This document shows, in pieces, positions 62,701 to 64,000 of a DNA stretch of 64,000 bases. This stretch comes from Vibrio intestinalis (GTDB lineage Bacteria; Pseudomonadota; Gammaproteobacteria; Enterobacterales; Vibrionaceae): NCBI RefSeq assembly GCF_025195085.2, contig NZ_JANAVY020000011.1:1-64000 (forward strand), written 5' to 3'. The notes under the pieces are model-generated. The model was not told the DNA's origin. It was given only the letters and a program-made list of their open reading frames with translations, and searched no databases. The position numbers and the translations under genes are program-made. How positions within the stretch are numbered: position 1 is the first letter of the stretch; the number at the start of each line of letters is the position of its first letter.

Positions 62701-64000
62701 CGTTGACCCAACAGATATTACGACCTCAAACACCAATCAATCTCAGTTTGTTATTAACGTGACTGAAGTGAATGATCAGCCAACGGCAGAAAATGTGGAT
62801 CTTGGAACTGTGGTGGAAGATGGTTCGATTCAAATAGCACCAAGCGATCTGATTGGGCCGGGATTAAGCTTTGACCCTGAAGGGCATAATCTGACCATTA
62901 CCTCAATGACAGTACCGGCCTCACAAGGTACGGTGTCACTGAATCCAGATGGCGTCACGTGGACATTTGAACCAGCACCTGATTTCAATGGTGATGTGAC
63001 CATTACCTATCAAATCACAGATGATGGCACGACCAACAGCTCGCCAATGCCACTTTCTGATACTGGTGAAATATCACTGACAGTGACTGGTCTAAATGAT
63101 CAGCCGTTTATTGATGACAGCGCAGCGACGTCAACTATCGATGAAGCCGCAATGCAATCAATTAGTGGCATTGTGGTGAGTGATATTGATTATGTCGGCA
63201 CCTACAGTGATGACCCAATGACGGTGACATTAACCAGCAGCTATGGTGATTTGTCTATTGCCTCGATTCCAGCAGGTTCGACGGTGACGGCTAATCCAGC
63301 GAGTGGGCCAAGTATCACGCTGACAGGAACCTTGGCTGATCTCAATGCATTGCTTGAGAATCCTGCTGCGGGTGAAGGGGTTATGTTGGATGCGCGCTTT
63401 GCGCCAACCAATCAAATTACTCTGGATATTACTGCGCTGGATTCAGGTAATCCGTCGGGTATTGCCATGAGTTACAACACCTCTCATGCCATTACCGTGA
63501 ATCCTATTGCTAATGCGCCAAGTTTATCGCTGCAGCCTAATTTCGATTATGTGAAAAATATTTCGGCTAACCTCACGGCAAGTAGCAATGGTATCGCGAT
63601 TGCAGGATTAGTGGCGGCGCTGACTGATGTAAATGAAATCTTGACGTTAGAGCTGACGGATTTACCCGTAGGTGCGTACATCGAAACCGCGTCAGGGGTG
63701 ATAACCCCGAATGGCTCAACGTGGTCTGTGCCGGCAAGTGACATCGATTCGATTAGCTTGGTTAATGCAGGCACAGGCGATCACACCATTAAGGTGGTCG
63801 CGGTCTCTACTGAGTCAGATGGAAGCTTTGCTAAATCTGCGGAGTTAGATCTGAATGTCTCCATCACGCCTGACGGCAATGACATTGATCAATCACTTGC
63901 GATAGAGGATGTACAGCTGATTGCGGGAGATATTGGTGTTGAGCTGCAAGGCGGTTTAGGTAATGACTTGATTCAAGGTGGCGCTCAAGGCGATGAGTTG
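50777..64000 (+). CDS. LapA-like giant RTX adhesin with retention module (partial, runs off the window)
   Basis: One open frame of 4,408 codons, without a stop, runs from the ATG at 50777 to the window end. The N-terminus (about 1-135) resembles the retention module of LapA-type adhesins, which keeps the protein in its type I secretion outer-membrane pore. TAAGG at 136-140 fits the dialanine LapG cleavage site. From about 51840 to 57200 the chain is a series of about 150-residue T1SS-143-like repeats rich in DxD, DEDD and DFDGD calcium motifs, four units being near identical. Further Ig/cadherin-like domains follow (for example VEDGSIQIAPSDLIG near 62815). The last codons read GGLGNDLIQGG, the first RTX nonapeptide, so the secretion signal lies outside. 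It likely mediates surface attachment or biofilm formation. Confidence 0.93.
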   Translation, partial: MDIEVTFNSAKVVDVTGDVVAVDAKGTARQLQVGDTVKQSEIIITTNGATIELAANENDFLVEQNCVACFEQPDLAAEELNTQGLGTQELAQAQIGGDLSVDLSALGEDAFGADDIAAIQQAILGGEDPTQILEATAAGGAATGSANAGFVEIEYNNPQTIASTFFETSAIRRAVIEDPEEDGRLTVFAPGGESLSELVVEGDLDPNSYPTSVTNSVIVTAGDLALDPLSFEPTALSLAALLAELNSDITSSQQDVIFSFDTAENAIVGVNGNGEVVRIDIDTTSIGKDMTLSLTTTVSQPIDHVPSVGGGNVALVGDQIVVSFQITGSDVGGNPIQLPIDATVTIGDGIDPLITDVPNVSLDEENLSAGTAPNSSALLTGDLTEMDTGSDAVQQYRLDVSQFNSDGSLASQGEPLTIAETENSDGSFTYVASTSMGEVFVVTVDTSGAYTFELKATLDHPQDSDSVTIPLPIIATDFDGDTTQNNLPITIIDDVPVLSGFTGQTSIDEDDIVGLGSSVGGDNPISGNFDIAAGADGIKSYQLTNGPAALSGIESEGEAVVWANSGNPTVVTTAAGSTYTYTAETSKGTVFTLVFNTADNSYQFNLVKPLDHDKVQGENIQPLSFDISATDFDNDTTESKTLTINVIDDVPVIDTVEALAVDEDDLVGGTNQGGDPLFDTGSFGTTEGADQVVLYKIDPMTNPVAGLKSQGVDISLEAPSIDSDNNHTYIAKAGSVEVFVLTLNADGSYRFDLKAPIDHATGEDSKDLTFKVLAEDFDGDTGSKDLLVTLTDDAPVLSGFTGQTSIDEDDIVGLGSSVGGDNPISGNFDIAEGADGIKSYQLTNGPTALSGIESEGEAVVWANSGNPTVVTTAAGSTYTYTAETSKGTVFTLVFNTADNSYQFNLVKPLDHDKVQGENIQPLSFNISATDFDNDTTESKTLTINVIDDVPVIDTVEALAVDEDDLVGGTNQGGDPLFDTGSFGTTEGADQVVLYKIDPMTNPVVGLKSQGVDISLEAPSIDSDNNHTYIAKAGSVEVFVLTLNADGSYRFDLKAPIDHATGEDSKDLTFKVLAEDFDGDTGSKDLLVTLTDDAPVLSGFTGQTSVDEDDIVGLGSSVGGDNPISGNFDIAEGADGIKSYQLTNGPAALSGIESEGEAVVWGNSGNPTVVTTAAGSTYTYTAETSKGTVFTLVFNTADNSYQFNLVKPLDHDKVQGENIQPLSFDISATDFDNDTTESKTLTINVIDDVPVIDTVEAMAVDEDDLVGGTNQGGDPLFDTGSFGTTEGADQVVLYKIDPMTNPVAGLKSQGVDISLEAPSIDSDNNHTYVAKAGSVEVFVLTLNADGSYRFDLKAPIDHATGEDSKDLTFKVLAEDFDGDTGSKDLLVTLTDDAPVLSGFTGQTSVDEDDIVGLGSSVGGDNPISGNFDIAEGADGIKSYQLTNGPAALSGIESEGEAVVWGNSGNPTVVTTAAGSTYTYTTETSKGTVFTLVFNTADNSYQFNLVKPLDHDKVQGENIQPLSFDISATDFDNDTTESKTLTINVIDDVPVIDTVEALAVDEDDLVGGTNQGGDPLFDTGSFGTTEGADQVVLYKIDPMTNPVAGLKSQGVDISLEAPSIVDNNHTYIAKAGSVEVFVLTLNADGSYRFELKAPIDHATGEDSKDLTFKVLAEDFDGDTGSKDLLVTLTDDAPVLNSFNGDQIVDEDDIAIVGSDPDKELTTIGGTFDIDAGADGLKAISIANEASVLNGLKSGNEALEWATTTTVGDVITYTARTETGKEPVFTMVFNTNTERYDFTLIKALDHPEGQLENTLPINFQISVIDFDNDESNAIPLPITIVDDIPQLISAERLGVMEDDLATGSSPNPTALVDQGTFTRVEGADSIAKYALDPNSSPLTGLKSAGVDVVFDPVIIDSATNQHTYVAKAGAVPVFELIFKADGTYTFELLAPIDHQLNSDLTTLTFDVIATDVDGDTSGTSLSVDIRDDLPALTGFNGDTVVDEDDLASGSDRRKESTTADGTFVVTDGADGIDEYQIANLDTVLNGLQSDDQDLRWDTVVTNGALVTHTAVTETDGDPVFTMVFDSVNNTYAFTLLQPFDHVDGQNQNRQAIDFQIKAVDFDKDETAPIPLSIQVVDDIPVTRNRTLTFTEGDDAAGRNVLVRPGADGAEVTLVEGTDTTNGSIRFELLSDGLNGSAGDIVDSLNFVDDPTQPFTGGDQISVKVLETIYDSAGNPISNIELGTLQVRPQAGDRGRFIFEPVDNLSQDGDRFTFQLAVRVTDGDYDVRNRTVTINIDDREAEITQSEVVSFEDSGRNLNLDFDPAITNSNSFDNQGSLQVTPSQVLLTVNLFDLDNGEQLGDITVEAGTHNGTFYYYDGSTYRELSAQPDGSVVLDASNVNQSIDPTTQIATLNNLFFVPERHYSSSSNGFTVPITVQVLNSDGADHDVNGTLNLEVKAVVDVAEWQDADNQYSYTVKEDVDNAVLDLEAATQDTSNPEAISYRLEVTAGLGKFVLVDGQGQTIDPDPITGHYLIAAADINDVQVDPIDQFSGYITFKAYALTQESDNWELNKQVVESAPRDLIINVTPDADQGSLSVNRISIFEDNAKTQDAIDPDDPAQHEKFTLDKVITLGSTVDIDAPNDDSEYQFVRISNFTSEDGSPLDDSELFGYKVRWVGDDPEPADAISEISPGVYEILESALPYVEVQPPKDSNKDFTFDVEGFVKDTATLENGSVVESTLSIGAAKTVNVSVKGVADIPYIPLDTVPMVPANGPDKGIWYQYDDGTGLVGVQAVIDESSEIEIDFAVLPGEEQHGVFDGSESLSVLLFNIPQGVELKDGNGGIIDLVYTGEVGGKPVFQANITQAGYQSGITIIPDKHQTDDFEIQAKIVVTEDDGHVREVTGVIKVDVEPVIEMGGDNNTFSRSVTGNEDSFIRLPWQATGNTNDPDSTSTTNGRDFEFVTEISISNFPDGVDIRLGSSDIVVIDGVLQPGYPNVSYANGVLTITGLDQNSPEPQIFVKPPEDSSIDIIHQDPDDPSYVFQAKLNVREIDEDDPSLIVDTTVTGNLSVIVRPVVEADADLSVTDQLGNTVTSVEDDNGMGVDGKINFTINHSAGGQGDANIIVFEDLDPSSDEEVDQIVIRFIDIPDADLQQVMDEIVVIGGVNNGDGSWTITSEQDFSIVAPEGLKYPDPNATENTIRIEIVAEAIDRGDEGEGSAPREVRTELDITFPHTITSITSIAAEIELIDPANAIVVGTEDNRFDVSSQLNNLLRVKANTGDLIPDQVTIVIDTRDIPAEVTGVSIGQGAGSANYEYDFANELHLFKAEVNSNGDLIIPSGLEFLMPTDYAGDFILPISVVTTDTQSGDEKLAIDPNDPSREKIDIKFAVSPLVDVPEAQDTDGDGVPDPVAGINYGDGQPGDNDVSPSFTINASSVDETTGATLSSDALEDNLIKLSLAVDLADSLNADNEGRERLTKVVIDLVDPSAGTFVDSNGNPIPNVTTQLEIASSDPNDIIAALSNIHFKLTENYPTATSGNMVELQVTGTVADIAVFDDTGITSVTNQQVDKNFITKMSFEVVPVLDPVITPQGATAIVVGDEDTDIELKTTAGGLEISLTDTDGSEVFLSAKLTGVPENFLVDSTSADFVVKNNGGGEWSIQLTDPTITTIDLSSIIITPAQHFSGRADINVEVFTQEQLLGVPTPHVGQFTIEVKPKGDIVDVDPVASVDGVEGENVDITINASVIDTVDLLPGEPTEDQPETLLVTVENVPDGATIFASDGITPAVNLGGGIWQLEVNAQSIDKIVFNSGEQNAGTWDTDSLKIKVQSVDTDYNGVKDLGPINDFDVAVNIQSINDRPEFAGINDITTAEDTIVDVKGFTISDIDSSLDDPSAVYTLTLTVDAGALSFDSGIAGNMGVTSVTLDPSNLFVTILGTVDAINTAIGQGLVKYTPVADSNNLVDTDGVQVTAVVDDGGNIGDVDPTDITTSNTNQSQFVINVTEVNDQPTAENVDLGTVVEDGSIQIAPSDLIGPGLSFDPEGHNLTITSMTVPASQGTVSLNPDGVTWTFEPAPDFNGDVTITYQITDDGTTNSSPMPLSDTGEISLTVTGLNDQPFIDDSAATSTIDEAAMQSISGIVVSDIDYVGTYSDDPMTVTLTSSYGDLSIASIPAGSTVTANPASGPSITLTGTLADLNALLENPAAGEGVMLDARFAPTNQITLDITALDSGNPSGIAMSYNTSHAITVNPIANAPSLSLQPNFDYVKNISANLTASSNGIAIAGLVAALTDVNEILTLELTDLPVGAYIETASGVITPNGSTWSVPASDIDSISLVNAGTGDHTIKVVAVSTESDGSFAKSAELDLNVSITPDGNDIDQSLAIEDVQLIAGDIGVELQGGLGNDLIQGGAQGDEL
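52265..55849 (+). repeat. Four tandem near-identical 897/894-bp coding repeats
   Basis: Units begin at 52265, 53162, 54059 and 54956. The first three are 897 bp and the fourth is 894 bp, through a 3-base in-frame deletion near 55630. Each encodes two T1SS-143-type domains: one starting GFTGQTS(I/V)DEDD (about 155 residues) and one starting DTVEA(L/M)AVDEDD (about 144 residues). Units differ only at scattered bases, while the next unit (from 55850) is clearly diverged. This indicates recent amplification or gene conversion. Confidence 0.95.

Noticed and set aside
51015-63774. Many minus-strand frames opposite the adhesin, several repeated every 897 bases
   Set aside because: They are antisense shadows of the repeated coding sequence, rich in Ser/Pro/Thr as expected from reversed Asp/Gly-rich codons.

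Overview
The window looks like a chromosomal segment of a Vibrio or close Vibrionaceae relative. This is inferred from the gene set: an aa3-type cox cluster with an antisense DUF2909 gene, a DUF3820 and a DUF6500 protein, a Vibrio-type porin, an AroG-type DAHP synthase, and a giant RTX adhesin built of T1SS-143 repeats. Base composition is moderate and genes are packed in short operons separated by clear intrinsic terminators. No rRNA, tRNA, CRISPR array or insertion sequence was found.

Layout. 0.1-9.1 kb: housekeeping and small conserved genes (PBP5-type carboxypeptidase, HTH regulator, lipoprotein, DUF3820, orphan ParS-type antitoxin, DJ-1/PfpI protein, ABC-F ATPase, glutaredoxin 2, and a secreted MBL-fold hydrolase divergent from a LysR regulator). 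9.3-19.4 kb: a defence island that starts with a short tyrosine recombinase carrying a full catalytic set. It continues with an AbiEi/AbiEii toxin-antitoxin pair and a type I restriction-modification operon (hsdM, hsdS, a DUF6933 gene, hsdR). A YgjP-type zinc metalloprotease overlaps the hsdR stop codon, and a 57-residue zinc-ribbon protein follows. 19.8-37.2 kb: mixed metabolic genes: CatB-like acetyltransferase, a triple RidA fusion, patatin, DsbA-family protein, yefM-yoeB, amidohydrolase, RibD-type reductase, a nonsense-broken quinone oxidoreductase, a HAD-GNAT fusion, a porin, a FAH hydrolase, azlCD with an AraC regulator, a LysE exporter and a phosphohexomutase. 37.6-45.9 kb: a complete aa3 cytochrome c oxidase operon with CuB/CuA and heme A assembly factors. 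46.4-48.8 kb: aroG and an aldo-keto reductase, with a candidate small RNA between them. 48.8-64 kb: a CSS-motif EAL phosphodiesterase divergent from an open reading frame that runs off the window end (at least 4,408 codons). That frame encodes a LapA-like adhesin with a retention module, a predicted LapG site, four near-identical 897/894-bp tandem repeats, and the first RTX nonapeptide at the very edge.

How parts work together. The cox cluster encodes catalytic subunits I-III, Cox11, SURF1, a CxxxC thioredoxin-fold protein, heme O synthase and heme A synthase, enough to build the enzyme. The island combines DNA restriction with an abortive-infection toxin. The EAL protein beside the adhesin suggests c-di-GMP control of adhesion, although the dedicated LapD/LapG genes are not in view.

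Most unusual items: the DUF6933/metalloprotease/zinc-ribbon additions to the type I operon, the three-domain RidA, the duplicated YefM operator, the single-codon nonsense in the oxidoreductase, the CATG-overlapping divergent starts of DUF2909 and SURF1, and the homogenised repeats of the giant adhesin.
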